Source: Planotetraspora phitsanulokensis (GTDB lineage Bacteria; Actinomycetota; Actinomycetes; Streptosporangiales; Streptosporangiaceae). Taken from it: a stretch of DNA of 64,000 nucleotides. Under the pieces are notes generated by a model. The model was not told the DNA's origin, searched no databases, and saw only the letters and a list, made by a program, of their open reading frames with translations. A program made the translations under genes and the position numbers. Where the stretch lies: the NCBI RefSeq assembly GCF_016863295.1, contig NZ_BOOP01000032.1, positions 62,001-126,000 on the forward strand, read 5' to 3'. This document shows positions 52,597-62,141 of the stretch, in pieces; the first letter of the stretch is position 1, and each line of letters opens with the position of its first letter.

Positions 52597-54231
52597 TCAC
52601 ATGCTGGGCCGGGTGGACTCGGCCGAGTGCGTCATCTCGTCGAGGTGGCTCATCACCTCGTGCACGAGCACGACCCCCGGCCGATGCCGGCGCCAGCCCG
52701 TCCCGCCTCGCTGCCACGGACGAGGGCCGGCCAGGGGCCGATACTCCACCCCGGCGGCGTCCAGCCGTACGAGATGGGCGTCGAGTCGCTGCAGGAACTC
52801 CGCGTGTACGGCAGGCCCACCGGTCCAGGTGATCTCGGCGGCGGCGCAACCGCGGGGCCACGCGCGATAGTCCAGCGTGCGGCTGTCGGGAATGCGCTCG
52901 CTCCACAGCTGGAACTGCGCACCGAGCACCCGGCCACGCTCGTCCGGCGTCCACTCGGCGGGTGCCGGGGCGAACTCGGCGACGTCCTCGACGGTGACCG
53001 TGTCGCCGATCGCCACGGGCTCCTCCTCAGAGGCGGCTTCGGCGTAGTCGAAGTACATCGGAAAGACGGGCGTGGCGACCACGTCGTGCCCCGCGCTCGC
53101 CGCGCGGCGGCCGACGCCCTCGCCGCGCCATGGCATGACGATCGTGTCCTGCCGCAACATGCCGCTGACGAACGCCTCATCCCACACGACGGCACGGCTG
53201 CCGCGCTCGGCCAGCACGTCCGCGAGCCGCCTCAGGAACCAGGCGTGCAGGTCGCCGGGCGTCTCCAGGCCGAGTTCCGCCTGGTACGCGCGGATCTCTT
53301 GGGACGCCTCCCAGTCGTCCAGCACGCACTCGTCCCCGCCGATGTGGAAGTACGGCACCGAGCCCAGCGCGCCGATGATCTCGTCGAACACCGTGGCCAG
53401 GAACTCGACGGTGGCGGGCAGGGGCGACAGGATCGCCGGCGAGACGCCCCAGCGGTCAAGGACGTCGTACGGTTCGCCGGGCTTGGCGCCAAGGGACGGA
53501 TAGGCGGCCAGGATCGCCGACGCGTGGCCCGGCACGTCGATCTCGGGGACGATCGTGACCGCCCGCGCCCGCGCGTAGGCGGAGATCTCCGCCAGGTCGG
53601 TCAGCGTGTAGTACCCGCCGTGTGGCAGTCCGTCGAAGGTGGACTCCTCGCCGAAGGGGCTGGTCGTGGTCTGCGCCCGGTGGGACCCGACCTCGTGCAG
53701 CAGCGGGAACGCCCGGCTCTCGACCCGCCACCCCTGGTCGTCGACCAGGTGGAGATGGAGCCGGTTCAGCTTGTGGAGCGCCAGCAGGTCGATCATCCGC
53801 AGCACGTCCCGCTTGGGCAGGAAATGCCGGGAGACGTCCATGTGGGCGCCTCGCCAGGAGAAGCCGGGAGCATCCTCGATGCGGCCTGCGGGCAGCGTCC
53901 ACACGGTTCCGGGCAACCGCGCCGACCGGAACGCGTCGGCGGGCAGAAGCTGCCTCAGCGTCTGCCCTGCGTAGAAGGCGCCCGCCGGACCGCCCGCGAC
54001 GATCAGCACCGATTCCGTCGTGACGGTGACCCGGTAGGCCTCGTCCCCCAGCTCGGGGTCCTGCTCCACCCGCACCGCCGCCGTCTCGGCCCGTCGCAGG
54101 TCCAGTACGGCCAGGGCCGTCCGTACGGAGTCGACGAGATGGGCGGGACCGGAGACGCCGGCGCCCGGCGCGAGCTCGAACGATCCCGGCGCCTTTTCGA
54201 CCAGCTTGGGGCGGGGAAGCAGGTAATCCAT
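52597..54231 (-). CDS. Beta-N-acetylhexosaminidase (GH20)
   Basis: A 544-residue GH20 enzyme. WRGAHMDVSRHFLPK, LHLHLVDDQGWRVE and TIVPEIDVPGHASA are classic, and the catalytic pair D300-E301 lies in FHIGGDECVLDDW. The N-terminal 120 residues form the GH20b alpha/beta domain. No signal peptide is seen, so it should act in the cytoplasm on chitobiose or muropeptide sugars. ATG 54231 is chosen over in-frame 54288, as the latter would cross the repeat; the ribosome site is weak. The gene is flanked by inverted repeat blocks and may be a mobile cassette. Confidence 0.93.
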   Translation of the reverse strand: MDYLLPRPKLVEKAPGSFELAPGAGVSGPAHLVDSVRTALAVLDLRRAETAAVRVEQDPELGDEAYRVTVTTESVLIVAGGPAGAFYAGQTLRQLLPADAFRSARLPGTVWTLPAGRIEDAPGFSWRGAHMDVSRHFLPKRDVLRMIDLLALHKLNRLHLHLVDDQGWRVESRAFPLLHEVGSHRAQTTTSPFGEESTFDGLPHGGYYTLTDLAEISAYARARAVTIVPEIDVPGHASAILAAYPSLGAKPGEPYDVLDRWGVSPAILSPLPATVEFLATVFDEIIGALGSVPYFHIGGDECVLDDWEASQEIRAYQAELGLETPGDLHAWFLRRLADVLAERGSRAVVWDEAFVSGMLRQDTIVMPWRGEGVGRRAASAGHDVVATPVFPMYFDYAEAASEEEPVAIGDTVTVEDVAEFAPAPAEWTPDERGRVLGAQFQLWSERIPDSRTLDYRAWPRGCAAAEITWTGGPAVHAEFLQRLDAHLVRLDAAGVEYRPLAGPRPWQRGGTGWRRHRPGVVLVHEVMSHLDEMTHSAESTRPSM

Positions 54232-54277
54232 ACGCCGAATCATGCCAAACGACCCGGATTGACTTCGCACCGCTCCC

Positions 54278-54394
54278 TGCATGATCACGCCGAGGAAAGC
54301 GCCAGGTCAGAGCGCGTGCGGACGAATCCGCGCATGATCACGACTGGAGAATGCGCAGGTCACGGCGCACATCCACGAATCTGTGCATGATCAC
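54278..54394 (+). repeat. 53-bp-period repeat block, right side of the GH20 gene
   Basis: TGCATGATCAC (or CGCATGATCAC) starts at 54278, 54331 and 54384, exactly 53 bases apart. The first two full units also share GCGCCAGGTCA or GCGCAGGTCA mid-unit, and CGAATC near the end. The third copy breaks off and is followed by the end of the amidase gene. It is the same unit as the left block in inverted orientation. Confidence 0.75.
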
Positions 54395-54418
54395 GCCGAG
54401 GTGCCGGGGAAGAGAGGC

Positions 54419-55285
54419 TCAGGTGAGGTAGTTCTGGAGGCCTTTGGCGAGGGATTCGGCGATGCGCTGCCGGAACTTGGCGTTCTTGAACTTGGCCGCC
54501 TCGCTCGCGTTGCGCATGTTCCCGCACTCGATGAAGACCTTGGGAACGGTCGAAAGGTTGAGGCCGCCGAGGTCCTTACGGTAGTCGAGCGCGTTCTTGC
54601 CGATGTAGGTCGAGTACGGCAGGCCCGTCCCCGAGTGGAACGCGTTCCTGACCGCGATGCCGAGCTTCTGGGAGGTGCCCACGACCGGGTCGACCGGGCC
54701 GTGGATCTTCTGCGGCATGATCACGTGGAAGCCGTGCGCGCTCGCCGGGGCGCCGTCCCCATGGATGGAGATCGCGGCGTTGGCCTTCGCCTGGTTGCCG
54801 ATCGCGGCCCTCTGCGTGATACACGGCCCAGCACCGGTGTTGTTCTTGCGGGTGAGCTTCACCGTGGCGCCCTTGGCCTTGAGAATCTTGGCCAGCCGGT
54901 TCGAGACGTCCCAGGTGAACGCGGCCTCGGAGTACCCGTCGTTGGTCGACGTCCCCGTGGTGTCACAGGCCTTCCACTGGGTGAGGACGTTCACCTGCTT
55001 GTTGATGATCTCGGGATGCTTGAAGTTGCCCCCGTTGTGGCCGGGGTCGATCACGATGACCTTGCCGGAGAGAGGGAGAGGCGTTTTCTTCTTGCTGAGC
55101 GGGGCCTTGGAGGACGGGACCGCGGCCGGGGCCGCGTTCTGCTTGGTCACCCCCGTGACCTGGGACGTCGCGGCCACCGGCTCCGTGGCGGCCTTGGCCG
55201 TGCCCGAACCCGCCGCGCCGCCGCAGGAGGCGGCTCCCAGTCCGGCCAGGGCGAGAGCTGCGGCGACGAGTAGTCGACTGGTCAC
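54419..55285 (-). CDS. N-acetylmuramoyl-L-alanine amidase, lipoprotein
   Basis: A 288-residue amidase_3 protein with a lipobox (LGAASC) near residue 16 and a Lys/Ala-rich spacer to about residue 70. Zinc ligands fit: His in VIDPGHNGG, Glu in YSEAAF, and His in SIHGDG, with a catalytic Glu in FIECGNM. It should cleave peptidoglycan stem peptides outside the membrane. The start is GTG 55285 with AAGGGA upstream. The Tyr-Arg-rich region YRKDLGGLNLS is usual in the family. Confidence 0.93.
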   Translation of the reverse strand: MTSRLLVAAALALAGLGAASCGGAAGSGTAKAATEPVAATSQVTGVTKQNAAPAAVPSSKAPLSKKKTPLPLSGKVIVIDPGHNGGNFKHPEIINKQVNVLTQWKACDTTGTSTNDGYSEAAFTWDVSNRLAKILKAKGATVKLTRKNNTGAGPCITQRAAIGNQAKANAAISIHGDGAPASAHGFHVIMPQKIHGPVDPVVGTSQKLGIAVRNAFHSGTGLPYSTYIGKNALDYRKDLGGLNLSTVPKVFIECGNMRNASEAAKFKNAKFRQRIAESLAKGLQNYLT

Positions 55286-55350
55286 GGCAAGATCCCTTCA
55301 CGAGGTCTGTCGCTTCCTAACCTACGTGTAGAAGGGGCGTAATCAGACCG

Positions 55351-55617
55351 TTATGCCGTGAAACGAGTCTCCCAAGCAGGCTCCGGTATCTCTTGCCTGT
55401 GCAAGAGGGCGGCCAACTCGCGGGCATCTTCCGCGTCGAGCCCCAGCACCACTCGCGGCCGGCCCCACGGATGGTCGATCGAATGGGCGACGTAGCTCGC
55501 CACGGACTCGGCGATGTCCTCGCCGTGCAGTCCCCGCGTCTCCCGCCAGTAGGCCCACGCCCGCTCGAGCTCTCCCGCCGCCCGCTGGGCGCAGGAGACC
55601 AACTCCGGATCACGCAT
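55351..55617 (-). CDS. Conserved hypothetical protein, 88 residues
   Basis: A small mostly helical soluble protein (CAQRAAGELERAWAYWRETRGLHGEDIAESVASYVAHSID) with a second half GRPRVVLGLDAEDARELAALLHRQE. It starts at ATG 55617 with a GGGGGGA ribosome site. I do not recognise a named family. It lies between the amidase and the LacI gene on the same strand, with gaps of 65 and 127 bases. Confidence 0.65.
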   Translation of the reverse strand: MRDPELVSCAQRAAGELERAWAYWRETRGLHGEDIAESVASYVAHSIDHPWGRPRVVLGLDAEDARELAALLHRQEIPEPAWETRFTA

Positions 55618-55744
55618 GAATCCCCCCGATGATCGTGGAAATGGTCGCCGACCTGGCGGGTCCCCCCGATGTCTGCGACCCGCCGGGGGTCGGCGTCACA
55701 GTGGGAGTCAACACCGTCCGCGATGCGACACGTCGGCGGTTGAC

Positions 55745-56848
55745 CTAGCTTTGGGAGTCGCTTGGAACGGGGCAGGTGCTTCGGCGCACGATCAGCTGGG
55801 GGGTCACCTGGCGGAGGCGGGCGGCCTTGCCCGGCTCGGTGATGCGGTCGCTGAGCAGAGCGGCGGCCGAACGGCCCATGGCCTTGCGGGGCTGGTCGAC
55901 GCTGGTCAGCGAGATGTGGTTGACCGCCGCGAGGTGGGTGTTGTCGTAGCCGACGACGGACAGGTCCTCGGGGACGCGCAGGCCCAGCTCGCTCGCCGCG
56001 GTCAGGACGCCCATGGCCACGATGTCGTTGGCCGCGAATATGGCGGTCGGGCGTGGTTCGCGCGCCAGCAGCGCGAGCGCGGCGCGGCGCCCGCCCTCCT
56101 CGGTGAAGTCCCCGTGCTCGACCATGATGTACGGCGCGAGTGAGTGGCGGCGCATGGCCACCAGGTAACCCTCGCAGCGGTACCGCGCCGCGGAGGAAGG
56201 AGTGCCCTCGATGTGGGCGATGCGCCGGTGACCGAGTTCGACCAGGTGGTCGATCGCGAGGCGGGCGCCTAACTGGTCGTCGTCCACGACGATGTCGACG
56301 CCGCCGAGCGAGACGTCGCGCTCGCCGATCACGACCGTGGGCGTGTACGCGGAGGCCTCGGCGAGCGTCGAACTCGAGGGGGCGACGCCCAGCAGCACGA
56401 GACCGTCGACCCGGAGTTCGAGGAAGGCCTCCACGGCCTCGTCCTCGAATGCGGGATCCCAGCGCCCGCTGCCGATCAGCAGGCGGAGGCCGTCCCCGTG
56501 CAGGCTCTCCTGGAGACCGTCGAGGAACTCGGCGTAGAAAGGGTTGTGGAGATCGGCCACGAGGGCTCCCACGAGGTGGGTCCGGCCCTCGACCAGGCTG
56601 CGGGCCACGGCGTTGGGCCGATAGCCGAGCTCTCTGGCGGCCTGCAGGACCGCCTCCCGGCGATGCTCGCTGACGTGTGACGAACCTCTGAGCACGAGGG
56701 AAACCAGCGACTTCGAGACGCCGGCACGCTCGGCCACGTTGCGGATCGTCGGTCGTGGCCGCGGACTGAACCCGACGTCCAGGCCACCGTCGGGCAGCGA
56801 ACCCGCGACGTCGTTCCGGGCAGTGGTCTGCATGGACGGTCCTGACAT
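55745..56848 (-). CDS. LacI family transcriptional regulator
   Basis: A 367-residue repressor. The HTH is TIRNVAERAGVSKSLVSLVLRG, with hinge VSEHRREAVLQAARELGYRPNAVAR, followed by a periplasmic-binding-type core with DHLVELGHRRIAHI and PTAIFAANDIVAMGVL. ATG 56848 has GGGGAG upstream; the GTG 56884 start is less likely. The ligand should be a sugar. The GH20 gene 1.5 kb away could be a target, but this is only proximity. Confidence 0.92.
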   Translation of the reverse strand: MSGPSMQTTARNDVAGSLPDGGLDVGFSPRPRPTIRNVAERAGVSKSLVSLVLRGSSHVSEHRREAVLQAARELGYRPNAVARSLVEGRTHLVGALVADLHNPFYAEFLDGLQESLHGDGLRLLIGSGRWDPAFEDEAVEAFLELRVDGLVLLGVAPSSSTLAEASAYTPTVVIGERDVSLGGVDIVVDDDQLGARLAIDHLVELGHRRIAHIEGTPSSAARYRCEGYLVAMRRHSLAPYIMVEHGDFTEEGGRRAALALLAREPRPTAIFAANDIVAMGVLTAASELGLRVPEDLSVVGYDNTHLAAVNHISLTSVDQPRKAMGRSAAALLSDRITEPGKAARLRQVTPQLIVRRSTCPVPSDSQS

Positions 56849-56900
56849 GGTTCTCCCCACGATGCGTGGACGTGCACCTGACACAACAAACGATCGAGTT

Positions 56901-56917
56901 GCCCGTAGGGTACGGGC
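56901..56917. promoter_or_regulatory. GCCCGTA inverted repeat between lacI and tetR
   Basis: GCCCGTA-GGG-TACGGGC is a perfect 7-bp inverted repeat 53 bases upstream of the LacI-family start. A further pair, ACACAAC (56881) and GTTGTGT (56926), surrounds it with a slightly different centre. A LacI-type operator or an mRNA stem are both possible. Confidence 0.3.
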
Positions 56918-57085
56918 CGCTCACAGTTGTGTTGCTTCTTTCCGGTCTGTTCGCATGCCCCAAAGAGCGCTCTCACGCCCTTGACGAGCCTGTGGCCAGC
57001 GCGAACGTCTGACGGAGGAAATTATGGATCCTTCCACATCGCATCTTGATCAACTAGCGTCGTGATGCCGGGATGACCCGATAGT

Positions 57086-57781
57086 GTGCGATCTGTGGGT
57101 GCCACATCCCAGGCCGGAGACGACCCCGAGCGGGGGGCCGGAGCGCGCCCCGCGCGGCGCCGGCTCACCGTCGACCGCAGGCGCGAGGAACTGATCGCTG
57201 CCGCGCTGGAACTGTTCAGCAGGCATGACGCCGAAGATGTCTCGATAGACGACGTCGCCGCGGCGGCGGGAGCCTCTCGAGCGCTCGTCTATCACTACTT
57301 CGGCGGCAAGCAGGAGCTCTATGTGGCGGCGCTTCGCAGTGCGGCGGCGGAACTCGAGGCCCGGCTCAGACCACAGGAAGGCGGGAGCCCTCTCGACGAG
57401 TTGTCGCGTGGACTGGCGCGGTACTTCGACTTCGTGGAAGAGCATGCGGCGGGCTTCGCGGCGCTGCTCAGAGGTGGCCCGGCGAACCGGGCGGGGGAGA
57501 TCGGCGAGATCGTCGACGGGGTACGGCAACGCCTCTTCCGGCTCGTCATGAACCGGCTTCACGTGGGCGTGCCCGGTCCCGTGCTCCGGATCACCCTGAG
57601 ATCGTGGATCGCGTCAGTGGAGACGGCGGGGCTCGACTGGCTCGAGCATCGGGACATCGACCGGCCCGAGCTGGAACGACTCCTCATGGACCACTTGGTC
57701 GCCCTGCTCGAGGTGGCGGCACGTCATGACCGCGACGCGGAACATCTACTCGAACATCCGGGGCGGCGGCCCGACCGGTGA
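57086..57781 (+). CDS. TetR/AcrR family regulator
   Basis: A 231-residue regulator. The HTH spans about 33-78 (LIAAALELFSRHDAEDVSIDDVAAAAGASRALVYHYFGGKQELY). The ligand domain follows, with an FDFVEEHAAGFAALLRGGP helix. The first GTG is 57086; GTG 57095 is an alternative, and no Shine-Dalgarno sequence is seen, so the message may be leaderless. It is divergent from the LacI gene. Target and ligand are unknown. Confidence 0.88.
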   Translation: MRSVGATSQAGDDPERGAGARPARRRLTVDRRREELIAAALELFSRHDAEDVSIDDVAAAAGASRALVYHYFGGKQELYVAALRSAAAELEARLRPQEGGSPLDELSRGLARYFDFVEEHAAGFAALLRGGPANRAGEIGEIVDGVRQRLFRLVMNRLHVGVPGPVLRITLRSWIASVETAGLDWLEHRDIDRPELERLLMDHLVALLEVAARHDRDAEHLLEHPGRRPDR

Positions 57782-57949
57782 CGGGTGGGGCCGATCGGCG
57801 GGTTGTGTGCCGGGGAGGCGCCGGGCGGGCGGCGCCCACCCACACCTTCCCGTGACCCATGGTGGCCACGGGGCGTGTGGTCGACGCGCTCACATCTGTG
57901 ACGCGAGCGCGTCCTTTCTTCCCCCCTGCTTCGGCGATGCCCGGGTGGC

Positions 57950-58153
57950 CTACTCGGAACGCTGCTGCGGTATCCCCGCGAGCAGCGCCCGGACCTCGGT
58001 CTCCCGGTAGCGCCGGTGTCCGCCGAGCGTGCGGATGGATGTCAACTTGCCCGCCTTCGCCCACCGGGTCACGGTCTTGGGGTCGACGCGGAACATGGTT
58101 GCGACCTCCGCCGGGGTGAGCAATGGCTCGGCCTCGGGTGTACGAGCTGACAT
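57950..58153 (-). CDS. bldC: Developmental regulator BldC
   Basis: A 67-residue MerR-like winged-helix protein: LLTPAEVATMFRVDPKTVTRWAKAGKLTSIRTLGGHRRYRETEVRALL. The match to the BldC family, which controls entry into sporulation in Streptomyces, is very strong, and the synteny with a dehydrogenase gene, DUF3073, purM and purF agrees. ATG 58153 is preceded by GGAGGAGAGG about 12 bases away. A 319-base region with no gene lies upstream and should hold its promoter. Confidence 0.96.
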   Translation of the reverse strand: MSARTPEAEPLLTPAEVATMFRVDPKTVTRWAKAGKLTSIRTLGGHRRYRETEVRALLAGIPQQRSE

Positions 58154-58472
58154 TTGTGCGGCCTCTCCTCCGTGTGGACCGGCGACAGCGATCCTGCGAC
58201 TTTTGTGCGCTTGTCACGGATGTCCCCCAAAGATCCATAAGGTGCGGTTTCTAGGATCATTTGCGGCATCACCCGATGTGACCATACAGGCACGTAGTGC
58301 GATTGGCGAGCCCTCTGGGCGCAACGTCTCGACCACGCGTTGTTGTCACGCTCGGTGATTCTAGCGACACGTTTCGTGGTATCGCAGTGAAAACGGCAAA
58401 CTACTCAGTTCGTAGATGTGAGATCGAAGGTTCCGTGACCTGATTTGGCAGGTCACAGACCTGTCTTTACCG
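58154..58472. other. 319-base bldC upstream region
   Basis: This is AT-richer than its neighbours and contains no convincing gene. It should hold the bldC promoter. GGAGGAG (58165-58171, minus strand) is the likely bldC ribosome site. The far end holds the hairpin at 58435-58456. I could not fix a single -35/-10 pair with confidence. Confidence 0.4.
58435..58456. terminator. Hairpin behind the minus-strand conserved gene
   Basis: GTGACCTG, a 6-base loop ATTTGG, and CAGGTCAC form a perfect 8-bp stem starting 17 bases beyond the stop at 58473. It should separate this gene from bldC. Confidence 0.6.
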
Positions 58473-59384
58473 TCAGTTTGCGAATTGAAGGGCTTGAACT
58501 GATCTCCAGCGGACTATGACCCGCTGATACATCGCGAAGGCAAGTTCTTCCTGACCGTTGTCCAAACCGCCGAGGGCTGTGGCCACCTCGGCGACGGACT
58601 GGTCGTTCTGCAGGGTCTCGTCGTCCATGAGATGGACGAGGCCGCCGTAGTCGAGTTCCACGAGCGAGTGCGGGTGGAACTCCTCGAGCCACCGGCCGAC
58701 CTCCTCCACCTCGCCGAGCGTGGTGACCTGGCCGACATGCCTGCGGATCACGACCAGCGCCCTGGCGACCCTGCGCCGGGCCTGGGCCATCGACGTCACG
58801 TAGAGCATGTTCCGTGGCGGCGCCGTCGTCGTCTGCACGGCCGGCTCCGGGCTCTCGCCCTGCTCCGCACCGAGGACCAGCCAGCGCTCGGCCGAGTCGA
58901 ACGGCACGAACCACGAGGTCGGGACGTGCCAGGTGCTCGTCCGGATGTGGGTCCTCAGCGAGTGCTCGTACCGCTTGAACCGGTCGAAGGCGTCCGCCGT
59001 CCGCTCGGCGACGTTCTGGGGGACGAACCGGTCCGACAGCTTGATCGACATGCTGCCCCGGAACGTGGTGAACGCCAGCCAGGACCGCAGCCTGCTCTGC
59101 CACGGGCAGACGTAGAGGGTGTCGCCCAGGCGGCGGAGGTACGCGTTGGCGCTCTCCTGCTCGGGAGCCGGCATCGGCGGCACGAACATGAGCCTCCGGA
59201 CGGACTCCCCGTGCTCGACTTCCAGTGCGTGAGCCCTGCGCGGCCGGTCCCGGGATTCGGCGTAACCGGTCCACATCTCCTGGTCTCGTGGGGCGAAGGC
59301 CGTCAACGGTTCGTACACACGGAGGTAGGCGGCGTAGGGGAGCACACGAGAATCGTGCCACGCCGACGCGGAGATGTGGCGCAC
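58473..59384 (-). CDS. Conserved actinobacterial protein next to bldC
   Basis: A 303-residue soluble protein with no family I can name. Motifs include LPYAAYLRVYEPLTAF, a Trp/Tyr-rich stretch (YVCPWQSRLRSWLAFTTFRGSMSIKL) and TSWFVPFDSAERW. The position between bldC and the branched-chain dehydrogenase matches a conserved unknown gene in Streptomyces. The start is GTG 59384 with AGGA close upstream. It is divergent from the dehydrogenase gene. Confidence 0.8.
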   Translation of the reverse strand: MRHISASAWHDSRVLPYAAYLRVYEPLTAFAPRDQEMWTGYAESRDRPRRAHALEVEHGESVRRLMFVPPMPAPEQESANAYLRRLGDTLYVCPWQSRLRSWLAFTTFRGSMSIKLSDRFVPQNVAERTADAFDRFKRYEHSLRTHIRTSTWHVPTSWFVPFDSAERWLVLGAEQGESPEPAVQTTTAPPRNMLYVTSMAQARRRVARALVVIRRHVGQVTTLGEVEEVGRWLEEFHPHSLVELDYGGLVHLMDDETLQNDQSVAEVATALGGLDNGQEELAFAMYQRVIVRWRSVQALQFAN

Positions 59385-59482
59385 TGTCCTGATTTTCCAT
59401 GATCACTTTGCAATGGCGTCGCTAAGCTGGGAAGGAATCGCCGCAACGAGGCGGCGTACATAGGCGATCAGGAGTCACCACC

Positions 59483-60586
59483 GTGACTGACGTCTTCGGG
59501 CTTTCTCAAAAGGACCCCAGCCCGGTCGTCCACTCAGGTAAGCATGAGCAGGTCGTGTTCTGCTCAGACGAACGCAGCGGTCTGCACGCGATCATCGCGA
59601 TCTACAGCACCGCCCTCGGGCCGGGACTGGGGGGTACCCGGTTCTATCCCTACGGCAATGAGCAGGCCGCCCTGGCCGATGTGCTCAATCTCTCACGCGC
59701 CATGGCGTACAAGAACTCCCTCGCCGGGCTCGACCTCGGCGGCGCCAAGGCAGTGATCATCGGCGACCCGTCGAAGGACAAGAGCGAGGCGCTGCTGCGG
59801 GCCTACGGGCGGTTCATCGAGTCGCTCGGCGGCCGCTACTACACCGCCTGTGACGTGGGCACCTACAGCGAGGACATGGACGTCGTCGCCAGGGAGACCT
59901 CCTACGTCACCGGGCGGACCGAAGAGCACGGAGGCGCGGGAGACTCCTCGATCCTCACCGCTTTCGGCGTCTTCCAGGGCATGCGCGCCGCGGCCGAGCA
60001 CGTGTACGGCACGCCGTCGCTGAAGGGCAGGCGTGTCGGCGTCGAGGGTGTCGGCAAGGTGGGTCACCGGCTCGTCGATCACCTGATCGACGAAGGCGCC
60101 GAAGTCGTGATCTGTGACGTGAACGACAGCGCCGTCGATCGCGTACGGCAGCGCCACCCCTCGGTCCACGTCGTGGCGGACGCCGTCGCGCTCTCCTCGG
60201 CCGACATCGACGTCTATGCCCCCTGCGCCCTCGGCGGCGCCCTGGACGACGCTGCCGTGATCAGGCTCAACGCCAAGATCGTGTGCGGCGGCGCGAACAA
60301 CCAGCTCGCCCACCCCGGCGTGGACAAGCAGCTCGCCGAGCGTGGAATCGCCTACGCCCCCGACTACGTGGTGAACTCCGGAGGGGTCATCCAGGTCGCC
60401 GACGAGATCGAGGGCTTCAACATGGCCCGGGCGCGTGCCAGGGCGGCGCGGATCTTCGACACCACATCGAAGATCTTTAAGTTGGCTGAGGAGGAAGGCG
60501 TCCCTCCGAGCGCGGCAGCGGATAGGCTGGCGGAGCGCAGAATGTCCGAAATAGGACGTCTGAGGGGCATTTGGCTCCGCCGCTGA
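59483..60586 (+). CDS. vdh: Valine (branched-chain amino acid) dehydrogenase
   Basis: A 367-residue Glu/Leu/Phe/Val dehydrogenase. [20 protein letters not shown] with the catalytic Lys, and the NAD motif [20 protein letters not shown] are present. [18 protein letters not shown] is typical of Leu/Val dehydrogenases. It deaminates branched-chain amino acids with NAD to feed fatty-acid and secondary metabolism precursors. GTG 59483 has AGGAG nine bases upstream. Synteny with Streptomyces vdh near bldC supports the name. Confidence 0.88.
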   Translation: MTDVFGLSQKDPSPVVHSGKHEQVVFCSDERSGLHAIIAIYSTALGPGLGGTRFYPYGNEQAALADVLNLSRAMAYKNSLAGLDLGGAKAVIIGDPSKDKSEALLRAYGRFIESLGGRYYTACDVGTYSEDMDVVARETSYVTGRTEEHGGAGDSSILTAFGVFQGMRAAAEHVYGTPSLKGRRVGVEGVGKVGHRLVDHLIDEGAEVVICDVNDSAVDRVRQRHPSVHVVADAVALSSADIDVYAPCALGGALDDAAVIRLNAKIVCGGANNQLAHPGVDKQLAERGIAYAPDYVVNSGGVIQVADEIEGFNMARARARAARIFDTTSKIFKLAEEEGVPPSAAADRLAERRMSEIGRLRGIWLRR

Positions 60587-60737
60587 CCGGCGACGTCCGT
60601 ACGACGTACCGAGCAGCGCGTAAAACAGGTACGGTAATAGGCGAACGAGAGACTGGCGCCTGAAGTCAGGTGGCGTCGGTGCGCGGTGCGTTAGCGACGA
60701 GGGGTCGGGCACGACCCCGCATGAGGGGGTCGAGCCA

Positions 60738-60974
60738 ATGGGGCGCGGCCGAGCCAAGGCCAAGCAGGTCAAGGTCGCCCGCCAGCTGAAGTACAACAGC
60801 GGCGGCACGGATCTTGAGCGCCTGCGCGCGGAGCTCGGAGTCGTGGATGAGGACGATTCCGGCCGCAGTGACGAGCATGACCCTTACGACGAGCTGGCTG
60901 ATCGCTATGCCGATTACGCGGACGTCGACGGCGACGAGGATGACGGCGACAACGGCCGCTCCGGCCGCCGTTGA
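60738..60974 (+). CDS. DUF3073 protein
   Basis: A 78-residue very charged protein. MGRGRAKAKQVKVARQLKYN is the diagnostic basic N-terminus; an acidic Asp/Glu-rich tail of about 40 residues follows. This family is conserved in actinobacteria between the dehydrogenase and purM genes. The function is unknown. The basic head and acidic tail suggest a nucleic-acid binding or chaperone-like role. A strong hairpin follows the gene. Confidence 0.93.
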   Translation: MGRGRAKAKQVKVARQLKYNSGGTDLERLRAELGVVDEDDSGRSDEHDPYDELADRYADYADVDGDEDDGDNGRSGRR

Positions 60975-60999
60975 TCCCGCTCTGAATGCCAGGTGAGAC

Positions 61000-61029
61000 A
61001 CCCGGCGGGAGAATCTTCCCGCCGGGTGC
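61000..61029. terminator. Perfect 12-bp hairpin terminator
   Basis: CACCCGGCGGGA (61000-61011), a 6-base loop and TCCCGCCGGGTG (61018-61029) form an unbroken stem between the convergent DUF3073 and purM genes. It can act on both strands. Confidence 0.85.
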
Positions 61030-61115
61030 CTTCGTCCTGTCTGGTGTGAGGCGCAGCGCCCCGGGCCACGTGCCCGGGACGTGATTTCGCCATGCCGGTC
61101 ATGGTCGGCTCGCGA

Positions 61116-62141
61116 TCAGGCGAACCGGGCCTCGCCGGTGCCTTCGACGATCTCGCCGAGCACCCAGGCCGGCACTCCACGCTCGGAGAGCAGCGCCGTC
61201 GCCCTGTCTGCCTCCGCGGCCGGGACGATCGCGCACATCCCCACACCGAGATTGAACGTCTTGTCCATCTCGGCCTGCGGAACGGCGCCGTGGCCGGCAA
61301 GGACGTCGAAGATCGCCGGAGGGGTCCAGGATCCGCGGTTCAGCAGCGCGTCGGCCGTCGGAGGAAGCGAGCGGGCCAGGTTGGCCGCCAGGCCTCCGCC
61401 GGTGATGTGGGCGAAGGCGTGCACCTCCGTCTCGCGGATGAGGGCCAGGCAGTCGAGGGCGTAGATGCGGGTGGGCTCGAGCAGTTCCTCGCCCAGCGTC
61501 CGCGACAACTCGGGGATCTCCTGGTCGAGACCCAGCCCGGCGCTCGCGATGACGTGCCTGACCAGCGAATATCCGTTGGAGTGGATTCCGCTCGACGCCA
61601 GTGCGAGCACGACGTCGCCCGGCTTCACCCGGTCGGGTCCGAGCAGTTCCGTCGCCTCGACGACGCCGGTCCCCGCGCCGGCCAGATCGTATTCGTCCGG
61701 CCCCATCGCGCCCGGGTGCTCCGCGGTCTCGCCGCCGATGAGGGCGCAACCCGCGAGGCGGCACCCCTCGGCGACGCCGCCGACGATGTCGGCGATGCGC
61801 TCGGGGACGACCTTGCCGCAGGCGATGTAGTCGGTCATGAACAGCGGCTCGGCCCCGCAGACGACGAGGTCGTCCACGACCATGCCCACGAGGTCGATGC
61901 CGATGGTGTCGTGCTTGCCGAGCCGCTGGGCCAGCATGACCTTGGTTCCGACGCCGTCCGTCGAGGTGGCGAGGAGCGGGCGGCGGTAGCGGAGGAAGGC
62001 CGAGGCGTCGAAGAGCCCCGCGAACCCGCTGACGTCGTGGACGACCTCGGGCCGGTGCGAGCGGGCCACCCGCGACTTCATCAGCTCGACGGCGCGGTCG
62101 CCCGCGTCGATGTCGACGCCGGCGGCGGCGTAACTCGTCAT
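61116..62141 (-). CDS. purM: Phosphoribosylformylglycinamidine cyclo-ligase
   Basis: A 341-residue AIR synthetase, fifth step of purine synthesis. STDGVGTKVMLAQ, GIDLVGMVVDDLVVCGAEPLF, GGETAEHPG and SSGIHSNGYSLVR are diagnostic for PurM. GGAGG lies seven bases before ATG 62141. It overlaps purF by four bases, giving a purF-purM operon on the minus strand. It ends by converging on the DUF3073 gene. Confidence 0.97.
   Translation of the reverse strand: MTSYAAAGVDIDAGDRAVELMKSRVARSHRPEVVHDVSGFAGLFDASAFLRYRRPLLATSTDGVGTKVMLAQRLGKHDTIGIDLVGMVVDDLVVCGAEPLFMTDYIACGKVVPERIADIVGGVAEGCRLAGCALIGGETAEHPGAMGPDEYDLAGAGTGVVEATELLGPDRVKPGDVVLALASSGIHSNGYSLVRHVIASAGLGLDQEIPELSRTLGEELLEPTRIYALDCLALIRETEVHAFAHITGGGLAANLARSLPPTADALLNRGSWTPPAIFDVLAGHGAVPQAEMDKTFNLGVGMCAIVPAAEADRATALLSERGVPAWVLGEIVEGTGEARFA

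Noticed and set aside
54278-54394. CRISPR array with 53-base period
   Set aside because: Only the first 11-12 bases and a mid-unit block are conserved; the remainder is not a unique spacer of usual length and no cas genes are near.
59396-59406. Further copy of the CATGATCAC repeat upstream of vdh
   Set aside because: Only nine bases match and neither the 53-base period nor the GCAGGTC block is present; chance is enough.
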